Shown one piece after another: positions 16,101 to 26,585 of a stretch of 62,118 nt of DNA. The notes under the pieces are model-generated. The model was not told the origin of the DNA. It made no database searches and saw only the letters and a program-made list of their open reading frames with translations. Made by a program: the position numbers and the translations under genes. Positions within the stretch are counted from its first letter, which is position 1. Each line of letters opens with the position of its first letter. The DNA comes from Chloroflexota bacterium (lineage in GTDB: Bacteria; Chloroflexota; Anaerolineae; Anaerolineales; Anaerolineaceae), in contig WOUT01000011.1 of NCBI GenBank assembly GCA_009773005.1, positions 1-62,118 on the forward strand, given 5' to 3'.

Positions 16101-18845
16101 TTATTGATCTTTGTTTTCCAAGTGATATTTCTCCAGAATCTGGATTTGATTCTTGATTTGCGAGATTAATGAGTAAGAACCCATAAGAGAACCATCAGCA
16201 GTAAGTTTTTCCAGTTCAAAGGCTGGAGCAGATATTGTCTTGGCTTCGAAATTACTGGCAGCGCCTTTTATACTGTGACTGATGAAATGAATTCTTTGGG
16301 CGTCGTTGCTTAACAAAGCCTTTTCCATGTCGGATACAGAGGTTCTTAGATGTACAAGGAATTCCCCCAACAATTCAAAGAAGGTTGGAAGATCATCGCC
16401 AAAACGTGGAAGCGCTTTTTCGAGATCGAACAGATTTTCTGAATTTACTAGGATGGCATTCAAAGAATTTTGCGCCTCTTTGACTAGAACCGCTTGTTTA
16501 TTGGTTTCGGAATATTTTTCGATAATCCGGAACAATTCATCAACATTTAACGGCTTTGACAGGTAATCGTCCATTCCGGATTCAAGGCAGCGTTCTCGAT
16601 CACCGGCCATAGCATACGCTGTCATGGCAATAATAGGGGTTTTTGCACAAGGCGCATCAAGAGCGCGAATAAGACGTGTGGCTTCCAGCCCATCCATTTC
16701 AGGCATCTGAACATCCATTAAGACAATCTTATAATTTTTCTTTTGTACGGCATCAACGGCTTCCTTTCCATTTGAAGCAACATCTACTGGATAACCTGCT
16801 TTCTGCAGTAAGCGAATTGCCAACTTTTGATTCGTTGGATTATCTTCAACTAAAAGGATATTGGTGATTCCACGCTGTTGCTCGTTAAGAGAATGGCGGG
16901 TAATGAGCGCTGTTTTTGATTGACTGCTTTCAATTTGTTTATTCCTGCCGAAAACATTGAGTAACGCGCCAAAAAGTTCTTTTTGCCTGACAGGTTTGAG
17001 CAAATAACCGTTGCAGCCCATGGTTTCAAGTCTTGCAGCATCTCCGCGCTGCCCCATAGAGGTGAGGATGATGACCGTTGTCTTTTGTATGGCAGGGTCA
17101 GTTCTAATTCTTTTTAAAACTTCTTCACCATCCATCTCTGGCATTTGCATATCCAATAATACAAGTTGAAAAGGTTTATTGAGGTCAGCAAATGAATGTA
17201 GAATATTCAACGCTTCTTTACCGCCGGAAACCGCTATAACATTGCAGCCAAAACCACTGACCATTTTTTCAAGGATAGTGCGATTGGTGCTGTTATCATC
17301 AACTACCAAAACCGGAACATTGATCAAGTCCTGCGGTAGCGCAAGGAGAGGTCCAGTCCCTTCCAGAACACTTCCTATTTTTAAAGTGAACCAGAATGTA
17401 CTTCCTTTTCCTGGCTCGCTTTCGAGACCAATATTTCCGCCCATCATCTTCGCTAATTGCGCCGAGATCGTCAACCCAAGCCCGGTACCGCCATATTTAC
17501 GGGTGGATGAGCTGTCTGCTTGAACAAATCGCTCAAATACGGCTTTTTGACGGTCAAGCGGAATCCCTATGCCGGTATCTGAAATCAGAAACCGAAGAGT
17601 GCTGTAAGTATCGGTCTTTTCTTGCAACAAAACGCGAATGACCACTTCGCCTTCATGAGTGAATTTGATGGCATTTCCAACCAAATTGATCAATATCTGG
17701 CGAAGTCTTCCAGCATCTCCCAAAACCCGGTTTGGTACCTCTTTGTCGATTAAACAGGCCATTTCAAGACCTTTGTTCTCAGCGCGAGTCACCAAGGTAT
17801 GAGCAACACCTTCCACCGTGGCGCGCAAATCATACTCAATCTCGTCGATAGTTAACTGTCCGGCCTCAATTTTTGAAAAATCAAGAATGTCATTAAGAAT
17901 TCCAAGCAACGCTTCAGCGCTATCGCGGGCAGTTGTCAGATAATCCTTCTGTTCCGAATTTACAGGCGTATCCAATAGAAGCTCAAGCATTCCCATTATG
18001 CCATTCATTGGCGTTCTGATCTCATGGCTCATGTTTGCCAGAAATTCACTCTTTGCGCGGTCAGCTTGTTCTGCGATCCTTTTCGCTTCGACCAAATCTG
18101 AAACATCATGATAGATTGCAAAAATCCCGATTTTCTTTCCATCTTCGATCACTGGAACGCCAGCCAATTCAACCTCTACCAATGATCCGTCTTTTCGACA
18201 TCGTTGGGCAAAGCCATGAACAGTTCCGCCGTCGCGGACTGCGCGAGTAAACTCAGAGGCTTGATCCATTTCTACAGGAGCAACGAGAGGGTCAAGTTTT
18301 TTACCAATCACCTCTTCTTCCGAATATCCAAACAAAACAGTAAAAGCCGGATTAATTGATTTTATGTTCTCGTCTAAATCAAGGGTAACAACAGCCACAG
18401 GGTTATGCTGATATAGCGATTCAAAAAACCGTTTTTGTCTGACAATTTCATTTTCGTTTATTTTTTGTTTTGTAATATCTCGAAAAATATGCAAAAGATT
18501 GTCAGCCTTGCCTTCCATTGGAACATAGCAGCAAGTTAGTTTGAACCAGTCGGTAAGTGCATCAAGTTGGGTTTCAATACCCGCACAGTCGCCAACCTGA
18601 ATATATGGTTTATTATGGTCGCTAAAAAGCGACGCAATAGGTTTGCCGATTAGATCTTGAAAGGACTTATTGAATTTATTAATCGTCGAGCGATTACAGC
18701 GCAGGATTGTTCCTTCAGGGTCTGTAAGGATTAGAAGGTCAGGAAAAATATCAAAAGTTGCTTCCCATTCCTTTTTTGCCCGCAGAACTGCCTTCTCAAT
18801 TGTCGAGAAGTCATTTTCACTCTTTTCACCTTGGTTGGAAGACAT
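16101..18845 (-). CDS. hybrid sensor histidine kinase with two receivers and Hpt domain
   Basis: A 914-residue soluble phosphorelay protein with no transmembrane segment. Order: PAS (about 25-128), PAS (140-255), HisKA with H274 (FLANMSHEIRTPMN), HATPase with N box NLVGNAIKF, G1 DTGIGIP and G2 GGTGLGLTIS, receiver 1 with D565, receiver 2 with D711 and an Hpt domain with H857 (SHSIKGA). All elements of a His-Asp-His-type relay are therefore intact in one chain. The start is the ATG at 18845, with AAGGA 8 bases upstream. There is no separate output regulator nearby. Its target is probably encoded elsewhere or acts through the neighbouring c-di-GMP enzyme. Confidence 0.93.
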   Translation of the reverse strand: MSSNQGEKSENDFSTIEKAVLRAKKEWEATFDIFPDLLILTDPEGTILRCNRSTINKFNKSFQDLIGKPIASLFSDHNKPYIQVGDCAGIETQLDALTDWFKLTCCYVPMEGKADNLLHIFRDITKQKINENEIVRQKRFFESLYQHNPVAVVTLDLDENIKSINPAFTVLFGYSEEEVIGKKLDPLVAPVEMDQASEFTRAVRDGGTVHGFAQRCRKDGSLVEVELAGVPVIEDGKKIGIFAIYHDVSDLVEAKRIAEQADRAKSEFLANMSHEIRTPMNGIMGMLELLLDTPVNSEQKDYLTTARDSAEALLGILNDILDFSKIEAGQLTIDEIEYDLRATVEGVAHTLVTRAENKGLEMACLIDKEVPNRVLGDAGRLRQILINLVGNAIKFTHEGEVVIRVLLQEKTDTYSTLRFLISDTGIGIPLDRQKAVFERFVQADSSSTRKYGGTGLGLTISAQLAKMMGGNIGLESEPGKGSTFWFTLKIGSVLEGTGPLLALPQDLINVPVLVVDDNSTNRTILEKMVSGFGCNVIAVSGGKEALNILHSFADLNKPFQLVLLDMQMPEMDGEEVLKRIRTDPAIQKTTVIILTSMGQRGDAARLETMGCNGYLLKPVRQKELFGALLNVFGRNKQIESSQSKTALITRHSLNEQQRGITNILLVEDNPTNQKLAIRLLQKAGYPVDVASNGKEAVDAVQKKNYKIVLMDVQMPEMDGLEATRLIRALDAPCAKTPIIAMTAYAMAGDRERCLESGMDDYLSKPLNVDELFRIIEKYSETNKQAVLVKEAQNSLNAILVNSENLFDLEKALPRFGDDLPTFFELLGEFLVHLRTSVSDMEKALLSNDAQRIHFISHSIKGAASNFEAKTISAPAFELEKLTADGSLMGSYSLISQIKNQIQILEKYHLENKDQ

Positions 18846-18997
18846 GTTCAAATCCTTTTTCTAAGACTATCCCATTTATCTGATTATTATTTGCTCATGT
18901 GATTAATATTCAATCGCTTATTATTATATTGTTTTCAGCAGTTGAGTGTTATTAAGAAATATATTCTAAAAACTTGAAAATAGACTTTATTGGTAAA

Positions 18998-20713
18998 TTA
19001 AGTTCTCTTGACCCTTTTCGATTCCTGCGCAAATATCCGGCGAAGGATCGCCAGGGACGCCGCATAGGTGGAATCCATGCCTTCATAAGAAAGCGCGCCT
19101 GCCCCGAGGTTTTTGCCTTTACTCAATGGAGTGTCGGACACATAGTGGAGAATTCCAATATCAAAAGGAACGCCCTGAAGATTGACGATTTCGTTTATCG
19201 GGTGCCTTTTTGGCCTAAACATCTCGTAAACCGCGGAAAGGTAAGGTCCTGCTTCCATTTCAATATCCGTGTAGCCTTCACGGTACATCACGTCCATTAA
19301 CCGGGCGTTTTGCAAGAATGTTCCCAATACTGTCAAGGTTTTTTGATTATCCATAACAGTGCCGTAGACCAGGTAAGGCATAACATCTGCTGCTGAAAAT
19401 GCGTTTTGGAAAAGGTAGGTATTTTGTGAGTGTTCATCCTGAACCACATTTGGGATCATCACATCACCACGAATTCCATTCAAAGTGGCTGCTTTTCCCA
19501 TGATATACACGCCCAGAATTTCAGCAAGGTGCTCTGCGAGTTTGATGAGGATGTTGTATGCCCCTAATCCTAAAGGATAATCGATGTTCACGATCAGGGC
19601 GTCGCTTTTCTTGAGAAATTCGCCATTTTCATTTGATGGCAGAAGTCTTGGGTCAAACTGCCCCGGATCAAGCATGCGCAATTCTACGACTTGTGCCTCA
19701 ACATCAAAAGAATGGACAGATGGAATTCGCGAAATGCCATGCGCAATTTCATCCGAGATTTGTGCTGCGATAAGCTCTTTTCCCTCATCTGTTTGTTGAA
19801 ATTTTTTTAGGGCATAATAAAAGAAATTCTCAGGTGATGAAGGGACGTCCATTTGTTGAAGCTTTTTCCATTCTTCAAATAAACTTGTGTTCCCGCTTTT
19901 TTCTATGTAGGCGACGAGAGACTCCCGGTTTTTTAACGCAAAACCGGAAAGTAGATTTGGTATGCTATGTGGATTGCTGGAGATGAAATAAACTGGTCGT
20001 TCCATAAGCGTTGGTTGGACTTTTTCAATATTGTCCCACCAAATGCGGGTGGCGCGCCAATATTCACTTAGTGAACCACTCAATAAGCGCAAACCAAAGT
20101 TACATCGGCGCGAAGAAATTTGTTTCAGCATTGGAATGGTATCAGCGCCCCAAATCGTTCTCATTCGGTTCAGGTCATCTACAGAGACGCACAAGATTTC
20201 AGCGAGGTCAGCAAATTCAGGGGATTCAGGTTTTTCAGCTTTAAGGACACAATCTGAAGAACATTTTTGGAGCAGCGAGTGCATCTTGTTCCATTCGATC
20301 TGATAGGCAGTTAAGACCGGAACCACATCTTCAATATCAGATTGACTGGCAATGAAAACTGAGAGAGTGTTAATACCGTCAAAATACGTTGGTCTGCGTC
20401 TGGCTTTTGCATACACCTGCTGCCAGGATTCAACATCCTGGTAGCCGTGATGAGTAAAAACTGATCCGCTTTGACCCAATACGATCGATTTCACTTGGGC
20501 GATGCAAGCTGGAAGACGTAAAATCGCATAAATAAACGCAGAAGTATCTGGCGATAATTTTCGGGCGTCAAGGTGAAGTGATGAATTCATACCAGCATGC
20601 ACTTCTTCAAGTGAACGGATTTGTACTTCGGTTGTTGAGCGCAGTAAAGAATAAATTGTCCGAAGATAAAGATCAATTTCATCAGAAGCCGATTTAGGGA
20701 CTGTTCTTTCCAT
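18998..20713 (-). CDS. large uncharacterised protein with nucleoside-phosphorylase-like C-terminal half
   Basis: A 571-residue soluble protein without signal or membrane segments, probably of the DUF6909 type. The N-terminal 300 residues are mostly helical and unrecognised. The C-terminal part has strands and motifs recalling the PNP/UDP-phosphorylase fold: DALIVNIDYPLGLGA near 377-391, MGKAATLNGIRGD, and YTDIEMEAGPYLSAV near 490-504, which parallels the VEMET substrate loop of phosphorylases. It may act on a nucleoside or nucleotide (AMP nucleosidase-like), but this is inference. It lies between two large sensory proteins, upstream of the histidine kinase on the same strand (152-base gap) and divergent from the HD-GYP receptor. 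Confidence 0.6.
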   Translation of the reverse strand: MERTVPKSASDEIDLYLRTIYSLLRSTTEVQIRSLEEVHAGMNSSLHLDARKLSPDTSAFIYAILRLPACIAQVKSIVLGQSGSVFTHHGYQDVESWQQVYAKARRRPTYFDGINTLSVFIASQSDIEDVVPVLTAYQIEWNKMHSLLQKCSSDCVLKAEKPESPEFADLAEILCVSVDDLNRMRTIWGADTIPMLKQISSRRCNFGLRLLSGSLSEYWRATRIWWDNIEKVQPTLMERPVYFISSNPHSIPNLLSGFALKNRESLVAYIEKSGNTSLFEEWKKLQQMDVPSSPENFFYYALKKFQQTDEGKELIAAQISDEIAHGISRIPSVHSFDVEAQVVELRMLDPGQFDPRLLPSNENGEFLKKSDALIVNIDYPLGLGAYNILIKLAEHLAEILGVYIMGKAATLNGIRGDVMIPNVVQDEHSQNTYLFQNAFSAADVMPYLVYGTVMDNQKTLTVLGTFLQNARLMDVMYREGYTDIEMEAGPYLSAVYEMFRPKRHPINEIVNLQGVPFDIGILHYVSDTPLSKGKNLGAGALSYEGMDSTYAASLAILRRIFAQESKRVKRT

Positions 20714-20783
20714 TTTTCCTCATTTTTATTGTAGCATAGCAGTTCTTAATTTCCATAAAGAATATGTTAACGAGTGATTTCAC

Positions 20784-20811
20784 TTGAAAAATCCATAAAA
20801 ATAACTAGAAT
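20784..20811 (+). promoter_or_regulatory. candidate promoter of the HD-GYP receptor
   Basis: TTGAAA (20784-20789), a 16-base spacer and TAGAAT (20806-20811), with a leader of about 90 bases before the ATG at 20909. Confidence 0.4.
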
Positions 20812-20908
20812 TAATAAGTAAAGTTACTTAAGTCCCAAAGGTTTCATTATCAACATAAGTATCTCAAAAATAAACTTTTTCCTTGAGGAATGAAAGTGAT
20901 GGGGAGTA

Positions 20909-23900
20909 ATGGAAAAACAACGAGTACCTATGCGATTACTGATTGCGCTTCTGCTTGTTTTATTGGCAGGGATGACTATTTGGTCGGGGATCACTCTCGT
21001 TCAACAGAATAAAAACAGTTATCTATTTATTCAAACTCCAACTGCAAGCCCAACATTTCTTAACTCTCCCGCCTTTTCACTCCTCGGTGACAAGCCACTG
21101 ATCGTTGGCGGTGACAATGCGTACCCGCCATTTTCATATTTGGAAAATGGTAAAGCTGCTGGTTTTGATAATGATTTGATGCGTGAAATTGCAAAAAACA
21201 TAGGGGTGAATGTTGAATTTCACCTGACGTCATGGGAAGAAGCCAAGCAAAACTTATTGGACGGAAAAATTGATGTGATTGGAGGAATGGCATATTCTAC
21301 TCAACGTGAAAAAGACTTTGCATTTGGTACACCCCATTCGGTAAGCTATTATGATTTATTTGTCCGGCGCGATTCTCCGATAATAACAATAGAAAACATT
21401 GACGGAAAATCCATCATCGTCCAGGAAGGTAATATTTTATTGGATTACCTTGAGGAAATAGGTTTTAATGGCGAGATTATTACAGCGCCAAATCCCGTTG
21501 AAGCATTAACCTGGCTTGCTTCTGGAAAACATGATGGCGCTTTACTAAATAAGGTCCAAGGGTATTATCTAATCAAAGAAAACCACCTTGGTAACATTCG
21601 GGGGTTGGGTGAGGTAATTAAAGAAAGAGACTATGGATTTGCCGTTGTAAAAAAGAATCGAGACCTGTTACTCAAAATGAATCAGGGAATGGCGATTGTT
21701 GAAGCGTCAGGCGCCTATGATGAACTCTCAAGGAAATGGCTCACAATGTATGAGCAGGCAAGTTTTCTTGACCGAAGCCAATATATCATTTATGGACTTG
21801 TGGCTTTACTCACTGTGTTTCTACTAGTGATCTTATGGAGTTGGTCGTTAAGGCGCCAGGTGAAACGCAGAACCCAGGAACTTAGAACAAGCGAGGAAAA
21901 GTATCGTCAATTGATAAATAACGCAACAGAAGGTGTGGTTGTGGTAAAGGATCAATTACTGGTTTATTTAAATCCCCAGGCAGCTTCAATTTTAGGATAT
22001 CCTGGTGAAGCGCAAGAAAAATTGAGCTTGGCGGATATTATCCATCCTTTGGATCTTGATATGGTTATCAATCAATATCGAAACCAGGTGATCAATGAAG
22101 CTGATTTAACTCGTCTTTCTTTCCGCATTTTGGCTTCAAAGGGGGCAACCCGGTGGGTCAGGATGCATGTGGTACGCATCGATTGGGAAAACCAACCAGC
22201 AATTTTGGCATTCTTTTCCGATATTACTGAAGAGCGAAATATGGAAGAAATTCTGCGATCCAGTGAAGAACGTTACCGGTTGGTTTTTGCACAGTCACCA
22301 GTTGGATTGTTTTATTATGATAATGAGATGCGGATTACGAATGTGAATGACCGGATGCTTGAGATCATGCAATCGAGCCGTGAGTGGCAAACGGATTTCA
22401 ACCTAAATACAGTTACAGACACGCGAATCCTTCCGGCGATCCGTGCTGCGCTTGAACATACAAATGGATATTATGAGGGTCCTCACGAACCTGACACGAC
22501 CAACAAACCATTAACTTTATACATAAAACTGCAAACAACACCCTTGCTGAACGAAAAACTCGAATATCAGGGTGGAATTGGCTTGGTTGAAGACATCACT
22601 GACCAGGTGATGAGCGAACACAAGATTAAAAATTTGGAAGAAAAATTCACCAAGGCGTTTCTAACATCACCTGATTCCATCAATATTAACCGGCTCAGTG
22701 ACGGGGTATTTATCGACATCAACCGTGGTTTTACTGATGTGACCGGATATACACGCCAGGAGGTGATTGGAAAATCATCGTTGGATATAAATTTATGGGT
22801 AAATCCTGATGACAGGGCAAAATTAGTCGAAGGACTCCGTGAAAAAGGTGAGTACAAAAACCTTGAGGCGCCATTCAGGTTCAAAAATGGCCAAGTCAGA
22901 ATCGGGTTGATGTCTGCCAGTATTATTGAAATTGAGGGAGAACCATGCATCCTTTCAATTACCAGAGATATTGATGATATCAAAAAATCGGATGAATTGA
23001 TTCGAAAAAGCGAAATACGCTATCGGTCGATATTCGAGTCAGTGCCTGCGTCGATTTGGGAACAGGATTATCTGAAAGTATATGACATGTTGGAAGGCTT
23101 ACGTGCAAAAGGGGTTAAGGATCTTTTACCCTATTTGAAGGCACACCCTGAGTTTGTTGATGCAGCGGTTAGATCTGTGAACATTGTTGATTGCAACGAT
23201 GCGAGCTTAAAAATATTTAAGGCAAAATCAAAAGACGAATTATACCTTTCATTGGATAAGTTCTTTGGCAAAGAACCGAATACAAATTTCGAAAACGAAT
23301 TGCTCGCGATTTGGGACAAGCAGCCCTTCTATGAAGGCGAGACGGTAAACCATGATCTCAACGGGGAAAGAATTTTTGTAAATGTTAACATTCGTATCCC
23401 GGAGAAACGTGACGATTTTAGCAGGGTTTTGGTAAGCATTACGGATATTACCGACCGCAAGCGGTCAGAGGAAGCGCTGCAGGAAAGCGAAGGACGCTAT
23501 CGACAGCTTGTTGAGCAAATCAACGTTGTTGTTTACCTTGATTATTTTGGATACCCCAGCAGACCGAAATATGTCAGTCCGCAAATAACAACTCTCTTTG
23601 GCTACACACCCGAAGAATGGATGCAGGATCCGGACTTATTGTTTAATGTAATTCATCCGGATGACCGGGAAATTGTCATGGCAGAGGACACAAGCACCGA
23701 CTTGACTGGGGAAACTTTTATTGTTGAGTATAGAGCTTTCACCCGTGATGGTCAAATGAAGTGGATTCATGATGAGGCGGTTCTCGTTCGCGATAAAGAT
23801 GGGAATCCGGAGGAATGGCATGGTGTAATGTATGATATCACTTTGCGTAAAAAGGCAGAGGAGGCCCTGCGTGAAAGTGAAAAACGATATAAAACGATCT

Positions 23901-25432
23901 TTAATTCAGTACCTGTCTCAATTATGGAGGAAGACTTTTCATGTGTTATGAGATTGATGGATGAACTCAGACAATCTGGTGTAAATAATCTGGAAGGATT
24001 TCTCATCCAAAACCCGGATTGGATAAAAAAGGCTGCCGAGAGCGTAAAGATCACAGAAGTAAACCAAGAAACCCTGAAAATGTTTAAAGCTGAATCCAAG
24101 GAACAACTTATTCGAAGCTTGCCCACTTTCTTGGCTGAAGAGACTTACAAGAGCTTTAAACAAGAAATATTAGCTTTTTGGAACCACAAAAATACCTTTG
24201 AAAATGAAACCACGAATCGAACGATCACCGGAGAAACTATCGATGTTTGGGTATCAGTAACTCTACCACAGGACTCCGCTGATTATTCAAGAACGCTGGT
24301 TACGATTATGGATATCACTGAACGCAAGAAATCGGAAGCGCAAATTATGCTTCAAATCAGATATTTGGCTGCCCTGCGCGCAGTGGATATGGCAATCTCT
24401 GCAAGTATGGATCTGCCGATTACGTTGCGAGTGCTCCTCAATCAGGTGACACAACAACTGGTAGTCGATGCAGCATCTATTTTATTGTTAGACCCACACA
24501 CTCAAACCCTCAAATTCTCTGCCGGAATTGGTTTTCCAAGTCCCGCAGTTGAGGCTACAAGTCTGAGACTTGGGCAAAGCTATGCCGGGCAAGCAGCCCT
24601 GGAGCGGCGAATGATTTTTGCGGATGATCTCGCAACAACATCATCAAGGCTTTTAACAAAGGAATTTAAGAAGGATAATTTTAGTAATTATATAGGCGTT
24701 CCTTTGGTCTCCAAAGGCATTGTTAAAGGGGTGCTAGAATTATTTAACCGTTCTCCCTTTTACCAGGACCCAGCCTGGATCAGTTTATTGGAATCGATGG
24801 CAGGGCAGGCAGCCATCGCGATAGAAAACGCAATGTTGTTGGATGAGGTGCAAAAAGTTAACATTAATTTGCGCTCAGCATATGATGCAACCCTGGAGGG
24901 ATGGGCAAGATCTTTGGAACTGCGCGACGGGGACACTGGAAGCCATTCGAAACGAGTTGCGGATCTTACGATAGAGTTGGCACAAACCGCTGGTTATCAA
25001 GGAGAAGGGTTACTGCATATCAGACGCGGAGCATTATTGCATGATATTGGAAAGATGGGAATTCCAGATTCGATCTTGTTAAAGCCAGGTCCTTTGACAG
25101 AGGAGGAATGGGTAACCATGCGCACACACCCGGCAATTGGAAAACGACTGCTCAATTCAATTGATTTTCTGCAGCCTGCAATAGAAATTCCGTATTGTCA
25201 TCATGAAAGGTGGGATGGAAAAGGTTATCCTGAGGGTCTTAATGGGACGCAAATTCCATTCGCGGCAAGAGTTTTTGCGGTGGTGGATTGTTGGGATACA
25301 CTGCGTTCAGATCGACCTTGGCGAAAAGCATGGACCGATGAAAAGGCATGGCAATATATTGAGAGTAATTCCGGGAAAGCCTACGACCCACAGATCGTTG
25401 AAAAATTTCGTGAGCTGTTGGGGCATGATTGA
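20909..25432 (+). CDS. solute-binding/PAS/GAF/HD-GYP receptor (c-di-GMP phosphodiesterase)
   Basis: A 1507-residue membrane receptor, with GGGGAG 5 bases before its ATG. Order: membrane helix (about 8-30), periplasmic family-3 solute-binding domain (about 60-290, amino-acid-binding-protein type), second helix (about 295-317), six PAS units, a GAF domain (about 1165-1325) and a C-terminal HD-GYP domain. The HD pair is H1378-D1379 (LLHDIGKMGIPDS) and the GYP motif is HHERWDGKGYPEGL at about 1431-1444, so the phosphodiesterase site is intact. There is no kinase or GGDEF domain. An external small ligand probably controls c-di-GMP hydrolysis. PAS units 4 and 6 share an unusual long insert and look like a duplication. 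Confidence 0.93.
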   Translation: MEKQRVPMRLLIALLLVLLAGMTIWSGITLVQQNKNSYLFIQTPTASPTFLNSPAFSLLGDKPLIVGGDNAYPPFSYLENGKAAGFDNDLMREIAKNIGVNVEFHLTSWEEAKQNLLDGKIDVIGGMAYSTQREKDFAFGTPHSVSYYDLFVRRDSPIITIENIDGKSIIVQEGNILLDYLEEIGFNGEIITAPNPVEALTWLASGKHDGALLNKVQGYYLIKENHLGNIRGLGEVIKERDYGFAVVKKNRDLLLKMNQGMAIVEASGAYDELSRKWLTMYEQASFLDRSQYIIYGLVALLTVFLLVILWSWSLRRQVKRRTQELRTSEEKYRQLINNATEGVVVVKDQLLVYLNPQAASILGYPGEAQEKLSLADIIHPLDLDMVINQYRNQVINEADLTRLSFRILASKGATRWVRMHVVRIDWENQPAILAFFSDITEERNMEEILRSSEERYRLVFAQSPVGLFYYDNEMRITNVNDRMLEIMQSSREWQTDFNLNTVTDTRILPAIRAALEHTNGYYEGPHEPDTTNKPLTLYIKLQTTPLLNEKLEYQGGIGLVEDITDQVMSEHKIKNLEEKFTKAFLTSPDSININRLSDGVFIDINRGFTDVTGYTRQEVIGKSSLDINLWVNPDDRAKLVEGLREKGEYKNLEAPFRFKNGQVRIGLMSASIIEIEGEPCILSITRDIDDIKKSDELIRKSEIRYRSIFESVPASIWEQDYLKVYDMLEGLRAKGVKDLLPYLKAHPEFVDAAVRSVNIVDCNDASLKIFKAKSKDELYLSLDKFFGKEPNTNFENELLAIWDKQPFYEGETVNHDLNGERIFVNVNIRIPEKRDDFSRVLVSITDITDRKRSEEALQESEGRYRQLVEQINVVVYLDYFGYPSRPKYVSPQITTLFGYTPEEWMQDPDLLFNVIHPDDREIVMAEDTSTDLTGETFIVEYRAFTRDGQMKWIHDEAVLVRDKDGNPEEWHGVMYDITLRKKAEEALRESEKRYKTIFNSVPVSIMEEDFSCVMRLMDELRQSGVNNLEGFLIQNPDWIKKAAESVKITEVNQETLKMFKAESKEQLIRSLPTFLAEETYKSFKQEILAFWNHKNTFENETTNRTITGETIDVWVSVTLPQDSADYSRTLVTIMDITERKKSEAQIMLQIRYLAALRAVDMAISASMDLPITLRVLLNQVTQQLVVDAASILLLDPHTQTLKFSAGIGFPSPAVEATSLRLGQSYAGQAALERRMIFADDLATTSSRLLTKEFKKDNFSNYIGVPLVSKGIVKGVLELFNRSPFYQDPAWISLLESMAGQAAIAIENAMLLDEVQKVNINLRSAYDATLEGWARSLELRDGDTGSHSKRVADLTIELAQTAGYQGEGLLHIRRGALLHDIGKMGIPDSILLKPGPLTEEEWVTMRTHPAIGKRLLNSIDFLQPAIEIPYCHHERWDGKGYPEGLNGTQIPFAARVFAVVDCWDTLRSDRPWRKAWTDEKAWQYIESNSGKAYDPQIVEKFRELLGHD

Positions 25433-25480
25433 TTTACTCACTTAATAATAATCCTTTCCAATAAACCGGTTTGTATTAAC

Positions 25481-26386
25481 CTATTCTGTTATTGGATCAG
25501 GTTTATTGTTATGTGGATTATGCGTAAGATTAACTAGCAGGATTCCTCCTAATACAGCCAATCCTCCGATCAATTGCGTGATGGATAAAGATTCTCCGGT
25601 CAATGGAATTGCCAGGAGAGATGTTAACACGATCTGGATAACCATGGTCGGGGCAACGATCGAAGCGGGCAGATGCCCAAGCGCATAGGTCACACTAAAA
25701 TAGCCGACCGTTTGTGAGATGAGACCTGCTGCTGCAAAAACCAGGTAGGTTTGAATGCTGTATCCTGTGAGCGGGATGCCTGAAACCAAATTGTAAACCA
25801 ACAACAATATAGTACTCACAAGATTGATTGACCATATGTATTGCAAAGCAGGCAGCTTCTTTCGACCAACCTGCGTGATCAAAAAGTAACCGGCATAAAA
25901 GAAACTGGATAGAAAAGCCATCCCATCTCCCAAACCCAACTGCGGGTGGCGAATGAGATCAGAGCCAAAAATTACAACAGCGCCAGTGATAGTAAGCATT
26001 AGGCCGATCCAAAACCATTTTTTTAACTTTTCGCGCCAAATGATCAAAGCAAAAAGGGCGACCCACAACGGAGCAATATTGTTCAATAGAGTGCAGTTGG
26101 CAATTCGTGTTAAACCGACTGCTGTACTCAGGGTTCCATGATCCAGGGCGACGAAAGCCCCCGCGATCAAAACGATCAAAAACCAATTGGAAGGGCTTTT
26201 TGTAATTTTATATTTTGATTTCAAAATAAAAGGGGTTAAAGCTAAAGCGGAAATCCCCATACGGTATACTGCTGTAACTGTCCCAGGCGCTTGTGCCCAA
26301 CGCACAAAGATACTCGTCATACTTAGAGCCAAAATTCCGATGCTCAATGCAAGGTAGGGTGAAATTTTGATCGGTTTGATAGTCAT
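25481..26386 (-). CDS. EamA/DMT-superfamily permease
   Basis: A 301-residue inner-membrane protein with ten transmembrane helices made of two EamA repeats (about 10-140 and 155-285). Typical family marks are FVRWAQAPGTVTAVYRMGISAL near 27-48 and the repeat-two AGYFLITQVGRKKLPALQYIW. Members export amino acids or other metabolites, but the substrate is not predictable. It is convergent with the HD-GYP gene and separated from it by 48 bases. The ribosome site before the ATG is weak. Confidence 0.85.
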   Translation of the reverse strand: MTIKPIKISPYLALSIGILALSMTSIFVRWAQAPGTVTAVYRMGISALALTPFILKSKYKITKSPSNWFLIVLIAGAFVALDHGTLSTAVGLTRIANCTLLNNIAPLWVALFALIIWREKLKKWFWIGLMLTITGAVVIFGSDLIRHPQLGLGDGMAFLSSFFYAGYFLITQVGRKKLPALQYIWSINLVSTILLLVYNLVSGIPLTGYSIQTYLVFAAAGLISQTVGYFSVTYALGHLPASIVAPTMVIQIVLTSLLAIPLTGESLSITQLIGGLAVLGGILLVNLTHNPHNNKPDPITE

Positions 26387-26500
26387 AATTTTCGGTTGAT
26401 TGTAACATAGTCATGAAAAACACCTGGCAATCAACCTTCAAGAACGGTCATTGGCGCTATGCCGCCACAATCACAAGCAACAGTAGGAAGAAGGGTTAGT

Positions 26501-26524
26501 AAAAAACGAGGCAAGAATGGCCTC
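26501..26524 (-). terminator. terminator of the catabolic operon
   Basis: On the minus strand GAGGC and GCCTC (26508-26512 and 26520-26524) form a 5-bp stem with a 7-base loop. A run of six T follows (26501-26506). It lies about 60 bases after the HAD gene. Confidence 0.6.
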
Positions 26525-26585
26525 TTCTAACATAGATTTTAATATTTATAAAGCGGGTTCCTTTTTGAGACTAAGGAAGGTATTT

